Of a DNA stretch of 64,000 nucleotides, positions 47,175-56,360 are shown piece after piece (position 1 is the first letter of the stretch; every line of letters starts with the position of its first letter). The stretch covers positions 1-64,000 of the forward strand of contig NZ_JMKU01000005.1 in NCBI RefSeq assembly GCF_000687165.1, written 5' to 3'. The notes below the pieces were generated by a model, which was not told the origin of the DNA, searched no databases, and saw only the letters and a program-made list of their open reading frames with translations. The DNA comes from Paracidovorax oryzae ATCC 19882 (lineage in GTDB: Bacteria; Pseudomonadota; Gammaproteobacteria; Burkholderiales; Burkholderiaceae_C). A program made the translations under genes and the position numbers.

Positions 47175-50100
47175 TCATTCATGCAGGCCGCGCGGCGCGG
47201 CGATCACGGGGTGGGCCGAGGCCCCATGGCCCGGCGTGCCCTGGCCGGCATCGGTGATCGGCGCCACATGGCTGCCGTGCTGCTGCAGCGGCCGGTTGCC
47301 GGCCAGGCGGCGCAGGGCCACGTAGAAGACCGGCGTGAGGAACAGGCCGAAGGCCGTGACGCCGATCATTCCGGCGAACACCGCCACCCCCATCGCACTG
47401 CGCATCTCCGAGCCGGCGCCGGTGGACAGTACCAGGGGCAGCACGCCCATCACGAAGGCCAGCGAGGTCATGAGGATGGGACGCAGCCGCAGGCGGCTGG
47501 CCTCGATGGCGGCTTGCACGGGCGTGCGGCCGGCGAATTCCAGCTCCCGCGCGAACTCCACGATCAGGATCGCATTCTTGGCCGACAGCCCCACCAGCAC
47601 GATCAGCCCGATCTGGGTGAACACGTTGTTGTCGCCGCGGGTGAGCCACACGCCCGCCATGGCGGCCATCAGGCCCATGGGCACGATCAGGATGATGGCG
47701 ATGGGCAGCGTCAGGCTCTCGTATTGCGCGGCCAGCACCAGGAACACCAGCAGGATGGCCAGCGGGAACACCAGCACGGCGGAATTGCCGGCCAGGATCT
47801 CCTGGTAGGTCAGCTCCGTCCATTCGAAGCCGATGCCCGGCGGCAGCGTCTCGGCGGCGATGCGCTCCACGGCGGCCTGCGCCTGGCCCGACGAGAAACC
47901 GGGCGCGGGCCCGCCGTTCACGTCGGCCGACAGGAAGCCGTTGTAGCGCATGGCGCGCTCGGGGCCGAAGCTGCTCTCGATCTTCATGAGCGCCGACAGC
48001 GGCACCATCTCGCCGGTAGTGGAACGCACCTTGAGCAGGCCCACGTCCTCCGCCCGCGCCCGGTAGGGCGCATCGGCCTGCACGCGCACGCTGTAGGTGC
48101 GGCCGAACTGGTTGAAGTCGTTGGCGTACAGGCTGCCCAGGTAGATCTGCAGGGTCTCGAAGATGTCCGTCACCGGCACACCGAGCTGGCGGGCCTTGGT
48201 GCGGTCGATGTCGGCGTACAGCTGCGGCACGTTGACCTGCCAGCTGGTGAACAGTCCCGCCAGTTCCGGTGTCTGGTAGGCCTTGGCCATGAAGGCCTTG
48301 ACGGCTGCGTCCATGGCGCCATAGCCCAGCGAGGCACGGTCTTCGATCTGCAGCTTGAAGCCGCCCGTCGTGCCCAGCCCCGCCACCGGCGGCGGCGGGA
48401 ACATGGCGATGAACGCATCCTGGATGCTGCCGAAGGCCTGGTTGAGCTGGCCCGCGACGGCGCCGCCGCTCTGGTCGGCGTGCCGGCGCTCGGCGAAGGG
48501 CTTGAGCGTGACGAACACGATGCCCGCGTTGGAGCTGTTGGTGAAGCCGTTGATCGACAGGCCCGGGAAGGCGATGGCGTCCTCCACGTTGGGGTTCTTC
48601 TTCACGATCTCGCCCATGCGGCGGATGACATCTTCCGTGCGGTCCAGCGTGGCACCATCGGGCAACTGCGCGAAGCCCACCAGGTACTGCTTGTCCTGCG
48701 CGGGCACGAAGCCGCCGGGCACCGCCTTGAAGAGGCCCCAGGTCGCGCCGACCAGCACCAGGTAGACGGCCAGCATTAACGCCTTGCGGCCGATCACGCG
48801 GCGCACGCCGCCGCTGTAGGCCTCGGAGCCGCGGTGGAACACGCGGTTGAAGCGGCGGAAGAAGCCGCCCAGCACGCGGTCCATGCCGCGGGTGAGCGCA
48901 TCCCTGGGCTCGTGGTGGCCCTTGAGCAGCAAGGCGCTGAGCGCGGGCGACAGCGTGAGCGAGTTGATCGCCGAGATCACCGTGGAGATGGCGATGGTCA
49001 CCGCGAACTGGCGGTAGAACTGCCCCGTGAGGCCGCTGATGAACGCCAGCGGAACGAACACGGCCACCAGCACCAGCGCGATGGCGATGATGGGCCCGCT
49101 CACCTCGCGCATGGCGCGGTAGGTGGCCTCGCGCGGGGAAAGGCCCGCCTCGATGTTGCGCTCTACGTTCTCCACCACCACGATGGCGTCATCCACGACG
49201 ATGCCGATGGCCAGCACCAGCCCGAAGAGCGACAGCGCGTTGATCGAGAAGCCCAGCAGGTGCAGCACCGCGAACGTGCCCACCACCGACACCGGCACGG
49301 CCAGCAGCGGGATGATGGACGCGCGCCAGGTCTGCAGGAACAGGATCACCACGACCACCACCAGCGCGATGGCCTCCAGCAATGTCTGGATGACCGAGCG
49401 GATGGAGGCGCGCACGAACTGCGTGGGGTCGTAGGCGATGCGGAACTCCACGCCCTCGGGCATGTGTTTCTGCAGTTCGGCCATGGTGGCGCGCACGTTG
49501 GCCGAGATGTCGAGCGCGTTGGAGCCGGGCGCCTGGAAGACGCCCATGCCCACGGCCGGGTCGTTGTTGAGCAGCGAGCGCAGCGAGTAGTCGGCCGCGC
49601 CCAGCTCCAGCCGGGCCACGTCGCGCAGGCGCGTCACGGCCCCGTCGGCGCCGGTCTTGACGATGATGTCGCCGAACTCCTCCACCGTGGCCAGGCGGCC
49701 CCGGGCGTTGATCGACAGCTGCATGTCCACGCCCGGCAGGCCGGGCGACTGGCCCACCACGCCCGCGGCGGCCTGCACGTTCTGCCCGCGGATGGCGGCC
49801 ACCACGTCGCCCGCGGAGAGGCCGCGCTGCGCCACCTTCTGCGGGTCCAGCCATGCACGCATGGAGTAATCGCCGCCGCCGAAGATCTGCACCTGCCCCA
49901 CGCCGGGGATGCGGGCGAGCCGGTCCTTGACGTTGAGCACGGCGTAGTTGCGCAGGTAGTCGATGTCGTAGCGGCCGTTGGGCGAGACCATGTGCACGAC
50001 CATGGTCAGGTCCGGCGCGCTCTTGACCGTGGTGACGCCCAGGCGGCGCACTTCCTCGGGCAGGCGCGGTTCGGCCTGCGAGACGCGGTTCTGCACCAAC

Positions 50101-50420
50101 TGCTGCGCCTTGTCCGGGTCGGTGCCCAGCGCAAAAGTGACGGTGAGGGTCATCACGCCGTCGGTCGTGGCCTGGCTGCCCATGTAGAGCATGCCTTCCA
50201 CGCCATTGATGGATTCCTCCAGCGGCGTGGCGACGGTCTCGGCGATCACCTTGGGGTTGGCGCCGGGGTAGGTGGCGCGCACCACCACGGAAGGCGGCGC
50301 CACCTCGGGGTATTCCGAGATCGGCAGCGCCCGCAGGGCGATCAGCCCCGCCAGGAAGATGAGCACCGACAGCACCCCGGCGAAGATGGGGCGGTCGATG
50401 AAGAAACGGGAGAGGTTCAT
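47175..50420 (-). CDS. RND multidrug efflux permease (AcrB/MexB-type HAE1)
   Basis: The 1081-residue pump has the full HAE-RND build: N-terminal helix FFIDRPIFAGVLSVLIFLAG, two large periplasmic loops, and the proton-relay pair of Asp in LAIGIVVDDAIVVVENVER within helix 4. The second half repeats the fold (NAILIVEFARELEFAGRTP). It exports hydrophobic compounds, powered by proton entry, with the adaptor encoded upstream and the channel downstream. The C-terminal tail is longer than usual. A SoxR-type site in the operon promoter suggests induction by redox-cycling compounds. Confidence 0.95.
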   Translation of the reverse strand: MNLSRFFIDRPIFAGVLSVLIFLAGLIALRALPISEYPEVAPPSVVVRATYPGANPKVIAETVATPLEESINGVEGMLYMGSQATTDGVMTLTVTFALGTDPDKAQQLVQNRVSQAEPRLPEEVRRLGVTTVKSAPDLTMVVHMVSPNGRYDIDYLRNYAVLNVKDRLARIPGVGQVQIFGGGDYSMRAWLDPQKVAQRGLSAGDVVAAIRGQNVQAAAGVVGQSPGLPGVDMQLSINARGRLATVEEFGDIIVKTGADGAVTRLRDVARLELGAADYSLRSLLNNDPAVGMGVFQAPGSNALDISANVRATMAELQKHMPEGVEFRIAYDPTQFVRASIRSVIQTLLEAIALVVVVVILFLQTWRASIIPLLAVPVSVVGTFAVLHLLGFSINALSLFGLVLAIGIVVDDAIVVVENVERNIEAGLSPREATYRAMREVSGPIIAIALVLVAVFVPLAFISGLTGQFYRQFAVTIAISTVISAINSLTLSPALSALLLKGHHEPRDALTRGMDRVLGGFFRRFNRVFHRGSEAYSGGVRRVIGRKALMLAVYLVLVGATWGLFKAVPGGFVPAQDKQYLVGFAQLPDGATLDRTEDVIRRMGEIVKKNPNVEDAIAFPGLSINGFTNSSNAGIVFVTLKPFAERRHADQSGGAVAGQLNQAFGSIQDAFIAMFPPPPVAGLGTTGGFKLQIEDRASLGYGAMDAAVKAFMAKAYQTPELAGLFTSWQVNVPQLYADIDRTKARQLGVPVTDIFETLQIYLGSLYANDFNQFGRTYSVRVQADAPYRARAEDVGLLKVRSTTGEMVPLSALMKIESSFGPERAMRYNGFLSADVNGGPAPGFSSGQAQAAVERIAAETLPPGIGFEWTELTYQEILAGNSAVLVFPLAILLVFLVLAAQYESLTLPIAIILIVPMGLMAAMAGVWLTRGDNNVFTQIGLIVLVGLSAKNAILIVEFARELEFAGRTPVQAAIEASRLRLRPILMTSLAFVMGVLPLVLSTGAGSEMRSAMGVAVFAGMIGVTAFGLFLTPVFYVALRRLAGNRPLQQHGSHVAPITDAGQGTPGHGASAHPVIAAPRGLHE

Positions 50421-50452
50421 GGTGTCGTTCTCTGCTCTCTGGAGCCCGGCGC

Positions 50453-51709
50453 TCAGGCCGCGGGCTGGCGTGCGGCGGCGCGCGCCTGCGCGCCCTCCCC
50501 GCCCAGTTCGGACTTGGCGGCCATGGGCACTTCCTGCGGGGCGACCACGGCGCCGGGGCGCACGCGCTGCAGGCCGTTGACGACGATGCGCTCGCCCGCC
50601 TTCAGGCCCGCGGTGACGACGCGCAGGCCTTCGACCGGCGCGCCCAGCTGCACTTCGCGGTATTCGGCCTTGTTGCCCTCGCCCACCACCATCACGAACT
50701 TCTTGCTCTGGTCCGTGCCCACGGCGCGCTCGTTGATCAGCACGGCCTGCGTGCTCTTCGCCTGGCCCATGCGGATGCGGGCGAACTGGCCCGGCATGAG
50801 GGCGCCATCGGCGTTGTCGAAAACGGCGCGCACGCGCACCGTGCCGCTCCTCGCATCCACCTGGTTGTCGATGAGCTGCAGGCGGCCCGTGTGCGGCATG
50901 CTGCCGGCCGTGCCGGTGCCCATCTGCACGGGAATGCGCTCGATGAGCGTGCGGGCGCTCTGGCCGGAGCGCAGCCCTTCCAGGGCGCGGGCCACGATCT
51001 GCTCGTCGGTGTCGAAGCTCGCGTAGATCGGGCTCACCGAGACCAGCGTGGTCAGCACCGGCGCGCCGGCCCCCGAGCCCACCAGGTTGCCCACCGTGAC
51101 CTCGACGCGGCCCACGCGGCCCGCGACCGGCGCGCGCACCTGGGTGTAGCCCAGGTTCAGGCGCGCCGTCTGCAGCGCGGCCTGGGCGGCGCGCAGGTTG
51201 GCCTCGGCCTCGCGCTGGGCGTTCACGCGCTCGTCGCGCTCGCGCTGGGCGATGGCGTGTTCTTCCCACAGGCGGCTGGCGCGTTCCATCTCGCTTCGGG
51301 TGTACGACACGCGGGCCTGGGCGGCCACCACCTGGGCATCGGCCCGGTCCACCTCGGCCGCATAGGGCGCCGGGTCCACGGTGAAGAGCAGGTCGCCCTG
51401 CTTCACCAGCGCCCCTTCGCGGAAGTGCACGGCCTGCACGGCACCGGCCACGCGCGGGCGGATGTCCACGCGCTGCACGGCCTCCAGCCGGCCGGAAAAC
51501 TCGTCCCACAGCGCGACGTCCTGCTGCACCACGGCCGCGACGGACACCGGCACGGCCGGGGGCGCGGCATCGGCGGCGGGCGCCTCGGCGTGCGAGGCGG
51601 AGAGCCCGAACAGGGCCCCGCCACCGGCCGCGATGGCGGCTGCAGCGCCGGCGGCGGTCCACCAGCGGCGCGCGGGCGAGAAGAGGGAAACGGGTTGGGA
51701 TGACGGCAT
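50453..51709 (-). CDS. RND efflux periplasmic adaptor (AcrA/MexA type)
   Basis: The 418-residue protein has an N-terminal membrane anchor/signal, the barrel-sandwich start VDIRPRVAGAVQAVHFREGALVKQGDLL, a coiled-coil hairpin (DAQVVAAQARVSYTRSEMER ... EAEANLRAAQAALQTARLN), and the return lipoyl half TQVRAPVAGRVGRVEV. It links pump and channel in the periplasm. The ATG at 51709 has AAGGATCTGCC ahead; an in-frame extension upstream runs over the promoter and is rejected. First gene of the operon; about 160 bp of untranslated leader follow the SoxR-type promoter. Confidence 0.93.
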   Translation of the reverse strand: MPSSQPVSLFSPARRWWTAAGAAAAIAAGGGALFGLSASHAEAPAADAAPPAVPVSVAAVVQQDVALWDEFSGRLEAVQRVDIRPRVAGAVQAVHFREGALVKQGDLLFTVDPAPYAAEVDRADAQVVAAQARVSYTRSEMERASRLWEEHAIAQRERDERVNAQREAEANLRAAQAALQTARLNLGYTQVRAPVAGRVGRVEVTVGNLVGSGAGAPVLTTLVSVSPIYASFDTDEQIVARALEGLRSGQSARTLIERIPVQMGTGTAGSMPHTGRLQLIDNQVDARSGTVRVRAVFDNADGALMPGQFARIRMGQAKSTQAVLINERAVGTDQSKKFVMVVGEGNKAEYREVQLGAPVEGLRVVTAGLKAGERIVVNGLQRVRPGAVVAPQEVPMAAKSELGGEGAQARAAARQPAA

Positions 51710-51880
51710 GGCAGATCCTTCGGATGTGTCTGGAAACGTGTCTGGAAGCGGTGGTATCGCAAGCAAAAAAACGAGGCCGGCACCGGCCGGGCAAAGCCGT
51801 CCCCCTCCGGCCCGCAGGCCGGAAAAAATGCATCGAAGGGGACAGGCCGCTCCCAGGCGCGGAGACGGCAACGGGGCCGG

Positions 51881-51911
51881 ATTCTCAAACCTCAACCATC
51901 GTTGAGGTCAA
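51881..51911 (-). promoter_or_regulatory. SoxR-type box and promoter of the RND operon
   Basis: The dyad ACCTCAAC/GTTGAGGT (51889-51896 and 51901-51908) has the CCTCAA-N6-TTGAGG form of SoxR boxes. On the minus strand TTGACC (51911-51906) and GAGAAT (51886-51881) give -35 and -10 elements with a 19-bp spacer, the long spacing at which MerR/SoxR proteins activate by untwisting DNA. It points toward the adaptor gene. soxR itself is not in this window. Confidence 0.75.
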
Positions 51912-51953
51912 TACCTTGCCTGGTGGCGAAAGGGAGTTTTTTCGAAGAGGGGG

Positions 51954-52799
51954 TCAGCGCGGCGCCGGACATCGGCCGGCCTCCATGAAGCGGCGGAACC
52001 GCTCGCGCGCCTCGTCCGCGCACGGACAGGCCTGGTTGCCGGACTCCAGCAGCGCATCGGGCCAGCGCTCGGCCTTGCGCAGCACGTGCAGTTCCACCGG
52101 CAGGCCGGCGGCCTCCAGCCGTGCCGCATAGGCCAGCGTTTCGTCGTGCATGGGATCGGTGTCGCCGACCAGCAGCAGCGTGGGCGGCAGGCCTGCCAGG
52201 CGCTGCGCGGTGCCGGGCACGGCATACGGGTGCTCCGCATCGCGTGCGCAGCGCAGGAACTTCTCCCAGCCCTGCGCCCAGCGGCAGGCGTCACTGCCTT
52301 CGGTGGCGGCCCGCAGCGACGGCGTGCCGGCGCAGGGGTCGAGCATCGGCGACACCAGGATCTGCCCCGCCAGCGGCGGGTGGGACTGGTCGCGCGCCAT
52401 CAGGCACACGCCCGCCGCCAGGTTGCCGCCGGCCTCTTCCCCGGCCACATAGACCGGCGCGCCCGTGCCGGCCAGCCGCGTGCGGTAGCGATAGGCCCAC
52501 TGCAGCACGGCATAGCCCGTCTCCAGCGGCTGCGGGAACGGATGCTCGGGCGCCAGCGGATAGGCCACCGACACCACCAGCGCCCCGGCTTCCTGCAGCA
52601 GGCCGGCGATCGTGCAGCCGCTGTCCAGGTCGCCCGACACGAAAGCCCCCCCATGGAAATGCACGACCAGCGGCGACGTCTCGCCGGCTTTCCTGCGGCC
52701 GTACATGCGCACGGCGACGTCCTGCCCCGGCGCCACCGCAATGGTGGATTCGGAGCGCGCGCCGGCGGGCGTGGAACGGGAAGAGGAAGTGGTGGGCAT
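51954..52799 (-). CDS. Alpha/beta-hydrolase-fold protein lacking catalytic Ser and His
   Basis: The 281-residue protein follows the hormone-sensitive-lipase pattern: HFHGGAF (48-53), [14 protein letters not shown], then [13 protein letters not shown] where GDSAGG is expected, so the nucleophile Ser is Glu122. [10 protein letters not shown] supplies the Asp (D215), but the expected His near 245 is Arg ([12 protein letters not shown]). The fold looks intact while the triad is lost, which suggests a binding or sensing role. It is divergent from a LysR gene and next to the RND operon promoter, so it may serve drug or hormone-like ligand sensing. Confidence is high on the fold, lower on the role. 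Confidence 0.82.
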   Translation of the reverse strand: MPTTSSSRSTPAGARSESTIAVAPGQDVAVRMYGRRKAGETSPLVVHFHGGAFVSGDLDSGCTIAGLLQEAGALVVSVAYPLAPEHPFPQPLETGYAVLQWAYRYRTRLAGTGAPVYVAGEEAGGNLAAGVCLMARDQSHPPLAGQILVSPMLDPCAGTPSLRAATEGSDACRWAQGWEKFLRCARDAEHPYAVPGTAQRLAGLPPTLLLVGDTDPMHDETLAYAARLEAAGLPVELHVLRKAERWPDALLESGNQACPCADEARERFRRFMEAGRCPAPR

Positions 52800-52963
52800 G
52801 GCGTGGGGGCCGGAAACGATCCGGTGCAGCAAATGTAGGCGTGTGGACAACGACGATAAACCAGCCGATGCGGGCCTCACTGTTTCCAAAGTCCGAACAA
52901 TCGCCACCCGTGGCGCATGTGAGAATTTGACAGCCCCCGAAGAGGCACCGAGGAAGGAACGCC

Positions 52964-53875
52964 ATGGACCAGATCCAGGCCATGCGCATTTACGCGCGGG
53001 TGGTGGAAGCCGGCACGTTCACGCGCGCCGCAGATTCCCTGCAACTGCCCAAAGCCACCGTCACCAAGCACGTACAGGCGCTGGAAGCGCGCCTGCGCGT
53101 ACGCCTGCTCAACCGTACCACGCGGCGCGTGACCGTCACGCCCGACGGCGCGGCCTACTACGACCGCGCCGTGCGCCTGCTGGCCGATTTCGACGACATC
53201 GAGGCCAGCATGACCCATGCGCGCGCCACGCCCAGCGGCCGCCTGCGCGTGGACGTGGGCACATCGATGGCACGGCTGCTCATCATCCCGCACCTGGAAG
53301 AGTTCCAGTCGCGCTACCCCGACATCCAGCTCGACCTGGGCGTGAGCGACCGCATCGTGGACCTGCTCAGCGACAACGTGGACTGCGTGATCCGCGGCGG
53401 CGAACTCACCGACCAGTCGCTCGTGGCGCGCCGCATCGGCCTGCTGGAGTTCATCACCGTGGCCTCGCCTGCGTATCTGGAACGCCACGGCGCGCCGCGC
53501 GAACCGCTGGATCTCGAACGCGACCACCAGAGCGTGATCTATTTCTCGCCGCGCACGTCGCGGCGCTACCCGCTGGAATTCCACCGCGACGGCGAATCGC
53601 TGGAAATCGGCGGGCCCTCGCGCCTGGCGGTGAACGAGAGCAACGCCTACCTGGCCGCGCTGCTCGCCGGCCGCGGCGTGGGCCAGATCACCACCATGCA
53701 GGCCCAGCGCTACCTGGACCGCGGCGACCTGGTGCGCGTGCTGCCCGAATGGAGCCATCCGCTGCTGCCGGTCTATGTGGTGTACCCGCCCAACCGGCAC
53801 CTGAGCGCGAAGGTGCGGGCGTTCGTGGACTGGGCGGCGGAGATCTTCGCCCGGGAGCAGCCCCTGCAGGGGTGA
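52964..53875 (+). CDS. LysR-family regulator, divergent from the alpha/beta-hydrolase
   Basis: The 303-residue protein starts [20 protein letters not shown] and has the LysR recognition helix [22 protein letters not shown], then an effector domain typical of the CrgA-like branch ([21 protein letters not shown]). It is separated from the divergent pseudo-hydrolase gene by 164 bp, so it is the likely regulator of that gene. The next gene on this strand (VF530) follows after 38 bp and could be co-transcribed. Confidence 0.92.
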   Translation: MDQIQAMRIYARVVEAGTFTRAADSLQLPKATVTKHVQALEARLRVRLLNRTTRRVTVTPDGAAYYDRAVRLLADFDDIEASMTHARATPSGRLRVDVGTSMARLLIIPHLEEFQSRYPDIQLDLGVSDRIVDLLSDNVDCVIRGGELTDQSLVARRIGLLEFITVASPAYLERHGAPREPLDLERDHQSVIYFSPRTSRRYPLEFHRDGESLEIGGPSRLAVNESNAYLAALLAGRGVGQITTMQAQRYLDRGDLVRVLPEWSHPLLPVYVVYPPNRHLSAKVRAFVDWAAEIFAREQPLQG

Positions 53876-53913
53876 GCCTTCCGATCGTACTCTGGCCCGA
53901 TATGCTCGGTGCC

Positions 53914-54249
53914 ATGACTGTCGACTCTCCCGATCTCCCTGACGCCCCCGGCCTGCCGCCTGTCCCTTCTCCGGCAGGCCATGCGTCCACCCCCTCCGCC
54001 CCTGCCCAGCCCCACAACCCGCTGCACGGCCTCACGCTGGAGGCCATCGTGGTGGCCCTGCAGCAGGAATACGGCTGGAAGGGCCTGGCGGAGCGCGTTC
54101 CCGTGCGCTGCTTCCAGAGCGAGCCGAGCGTGTCGTCCAGCCTGAAATTCCTGCGCAAGACGCCCTGGGCGCGCGAGAAGGTGGAAAGCCTCTACCTTTT
54201 CATGCTGCGGGACCGCAAGCGCGGCCATCCCACCGCGAAAGGCCGCTGA
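53914..54249 (+). CDS. VF530-family DNA-binding protein
   Basis: The C-terminal ~70 residues are the VF530/DUF2132 domain: [53 protein letters not shown], with the [13 protein letters not shown] core. This small helical fold binds DNA in the structure-determined member from Vibrio, as I recall. The first ~35 residues are Pro/Ala-rich and disordered. An ATG at 53902 is an alternative start four codons earlier; neither has a clear ribosome site. Function is unknown. Confidence 0.85.
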   Translation: MTVDSPDLPDAPGLPPVPSPAGHASTPSAPAQPHNPLHGLTLEAIVVALQQEYGWKGLAERVPVRCFQSEPSVSSSLKFLRKTPWAREKVESLYLFMLRDRKRGHPTAKGR

Positions 54250-54306
54250 ACCCGGCACCCTGGGCGGCAAGCGCCTTGCAGCGCCCCGGGCAGAGCGCCG
54301 CAGGCT

Positions 54307-55188
54307 TCAGGGCAATGTCAGATACCGGGCCGCCGCCAGCAGCGTGATGGCGAGGATGACCAGGAATTCCAGGCGGCTGGGCCTTTCACGCAGCAGCAGG
54401 GAGGAAAGCGCCATGGCCATCAACCCCGTCGTGTTCAGGATGGGCCACGCCACGGCGGAGGCTGCACTGGTGATGGCGTAGATGAAAGTCACCTGCGTGG
54501 CCACCGTGAGCAGGGCCCGCACGCCGAACAGCACATCCACCGACTGCCGGGGCACCGCCGGGGCCCGCGCCCCCTGCAGGAAGAGCAGGGGCAGCGAAGA
54601 CCACAGCGCACGCCATGCCATCACGGCCACCGCGAACGCCAGCAGGTTGCCGGAGGTCCGGCCCGGAGGCCCCTCCCCCGCCGGGAACAGCCACGGGGAC
54701 ACGGTCGCCTGCAGCGTCAATGCCGCGCAGACGATCGCCGCGCTCGCGATGAATCCGCGCCGCCTCTCCACGGCGCCGTGCCGCCAGAGCAGGGGCATGC
54801 AGGCCACGGTGGTCGCCACGGCGAAGGCATAGGTCTCGGCGCTCCACTCCCCGGTGAGCCACAGGATGCCCAGGGGGATGAACAGGTCGGACAGTTTGCC
54901 GGACACGGTCACCTGGTTCACGGTCAGTGCACGGAACGCATGGGAATAGGCATACGCGACGAGCTGGGCCAGCCCGCTGAAGACGACCGCCTTCCAGTCC
55001 AGCAGCCAGCCCAGCGGCGTCCCCCAGGACCGCAGGTACACCGCTGCGGCGCACAGCAGCAGGAGCGCGGGCAGTGCGTTGTTGAGGAAATTGACCCGGA
55101 CGATCGACAGGCCCTTGCGTCCGATCTGCTGCCGGTCTATCAGGTTCAGGCTGGCCCTGCACAGGGCGGAGGCCCATGCCACCGCCAT
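54307..55188 (-). CDS. DMT-superfamily-like membrane transporter of the Nudix/SAHH operon
   Basis: The protein has about ten membrane helices and the EamA-like two-fold layout, for example LPALLLLCAAAVYLRSWG, LAQLVAYAYSHAFRALT, and the late TSAASAVAWPILNTTGLMAMAL and LEFLVILAITLLAAARYL segments. It ends the three-gene operon and starts just after the SAHH-like stop; AGGAGG is too close to the ATG at 55188, so the GTG at 55182 or an earlier codon could be used. It would move a small polar metabolite made or used by the other two enzymes. Substrate unknown. Confidence 0.75.
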   Translation of the reverse strand: MAVAWASALCRASLNLIDRQQIGRKGLSIVRVNFLNNALPALLLLCAAAVYLRSWGTPLGWLLDWKAVVFSGLAQLVAYAYSHAFRALTVNQVTVSGKLSDLFIPLGILWLTGEWSAETYAFAVATTVACMPLLWRHGAVERRRGFIASAAIVCAALTLQATVSPWLFPAGEGPPGRTSGNLLAFAVAVMAWRALWSSLPLLFLQGARAPAVPRQSVDVLFGVRALLTVATQVTFIYAITSAASAVAWPILNTTGLMAMALSSLLLRERPSRLEFLVILAITLLAAARYLTLP

Positions 55189-55211
55189 GACCTCCTGCGC
55201 GGACAAGGTGT

Positions 55212-56354
55212 TCAATGGACCGCGCCCTGCCGCGAGAAGCGGTTGATCCACAGCTCGGAGATGAATCTCTTCGCATCGTCGCCCAGCTCCACCACCCGGT
55301 CCCGCGGGGCGTCGCCGATCCTGGAGAGCGCGAAAAGCAGTTCGGCCTGCACGAGGTCGATGAAGGGCCCGACCACGCCTCCGTGCATGAAATTGGCCGA
55401 CTTGCCCTCGTTGCAGAGGAAGAACCGGTTGCCCTGCGCATTCACCTGCAGCACGTGCCGGTGTCCGCCGGGGCTCGCGCAGTCGATCATGGCCTGGTGG
55501 TTCTCGATCTCGTCATCGGCCGACGTGGCCGTGAAGATGTAGGCATTGCGCCGGATGGCGCCCAGGTCGGACGTGCCGATGGACCGGTTGCCGGTCGCAC
55601 AGAAAACGAGTTCCGACGACCTCAAAAGCTCGTGCTTCGGCCCGGTGTGGTACCCATGCGCCAGCGCCAGCACCTGGCGGACCGGGTTCGTGTCGTACAC
55701 ATCGACGCGGACGCCCTTGGCATGCAGGTGCCGGGCAATGCTCGATCCGATCTTCCCGTAGCCCAGTACCAGCGCCCTGCGGCCGGTCAGGATGTTCCCC
55801 AGTTCCCGCAGCAGGGCCTCGGCGGAGAACGTGATGGCCTGGCCCACCAGGAAATCCTCCGGCTCCTTGAGCTTGCTCCTGGCCACGGACATGACGGGAC
55901 AGGGGAACATGGCGCCCCCTCCCGCCCGGATGCTGCGCAGTGCGGCGTCGTACTTCTGGTGTCCGTTCTCGGTGTCCTCCACGATGCCGACCAGCTGCGA
56001 AGGAAACGCCTTTTTCAGGGCGGCCAGGATGTTCGAGAAATAGCCCCCGGTATCGATGGCCGCGAAGGGCTCTTCCCCGATCAGGCTGCGCAGGTGCGCA
56101 ATGAAGCCGGGCGCGTTCTGCTGGATCCTGTCCCGCGTGTAGTGGATCACCGGCACGTGCTCCTCGATCACGCGGCAAGTGGGCCCATGCAGCGAACTGG
56201 GCTTGGGAATGACCGCCGCCAGGGGCAGGCGCTCGTGGATGCCGAGGACGAAGTTCTCGCTCCCGGGAACAATGTGGGTCACGAGGACCAGCCTGCCCGC
56301 ACTGCGGGGGATGCTGCTGTCCAGGACCGCCTGGAAGAATGCCTTGGAATCCAT
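55212..56354 (-). CDS. S-adenosylhomocysteine-hydrolase-like NAD-binding enzyme
   Basis: The 380-residue protein has the SAHH-type NAD domain VLGYGKIGSSIARHLHAKGVRVDVYD, the following VFCATGNRSIG (in SAHH VTTTGC), and the C-terminal FFLCNEGKSANFMHGG that mirrors SAHH LLAEGRLVNLGCATGH. It is shorter than SAHH (430-490) and the N-terminal substrate half is different, with HGPTCRVIEEHVPVIHYT in place of the usual T-H-D pattern. So it probably does redox-assisted chemistry on another nucleoside or sugar. It sits 6 bp after the Nudix gene and is followed by a transporter: a small pathway operon of unknown product. Confidence 0.75.
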   Translation of the reverse strand: MDSKAFFQAVLDSSIPRSAGRLVLVTHIVPGSENFVLGIHERLPLAAVIPKPSSLHGPTCRVIEEHVPVIHYTRDRIQQNAPGFIAHLRSLIGEEPFAAIDTGGYFSNILAALKKAFPSQLVGIVEDTENGHQKYDAALRSIRAGGGAMFPCPVMSVARSKLKEPEDFLVGQAITFSAEALLRELGNILTGRRALVLGYGKIGSSIARHLHAKGVRVDVYDTNPVRQVLALAHGYHTGPKHELLRSSELVFCATGNRSIGTSDLGAIRRNAYIFTATSADDEIENHQAMIDCASPGGHRHVLQVNAQGNRFFLCNEGKSANFMHGGVVGPFIDLVQAELLFALSRIGDAPRDRVVELGDDAKRFISELWINRFSRQGAVH

Positions 56355-56360
56355 GGCGGC

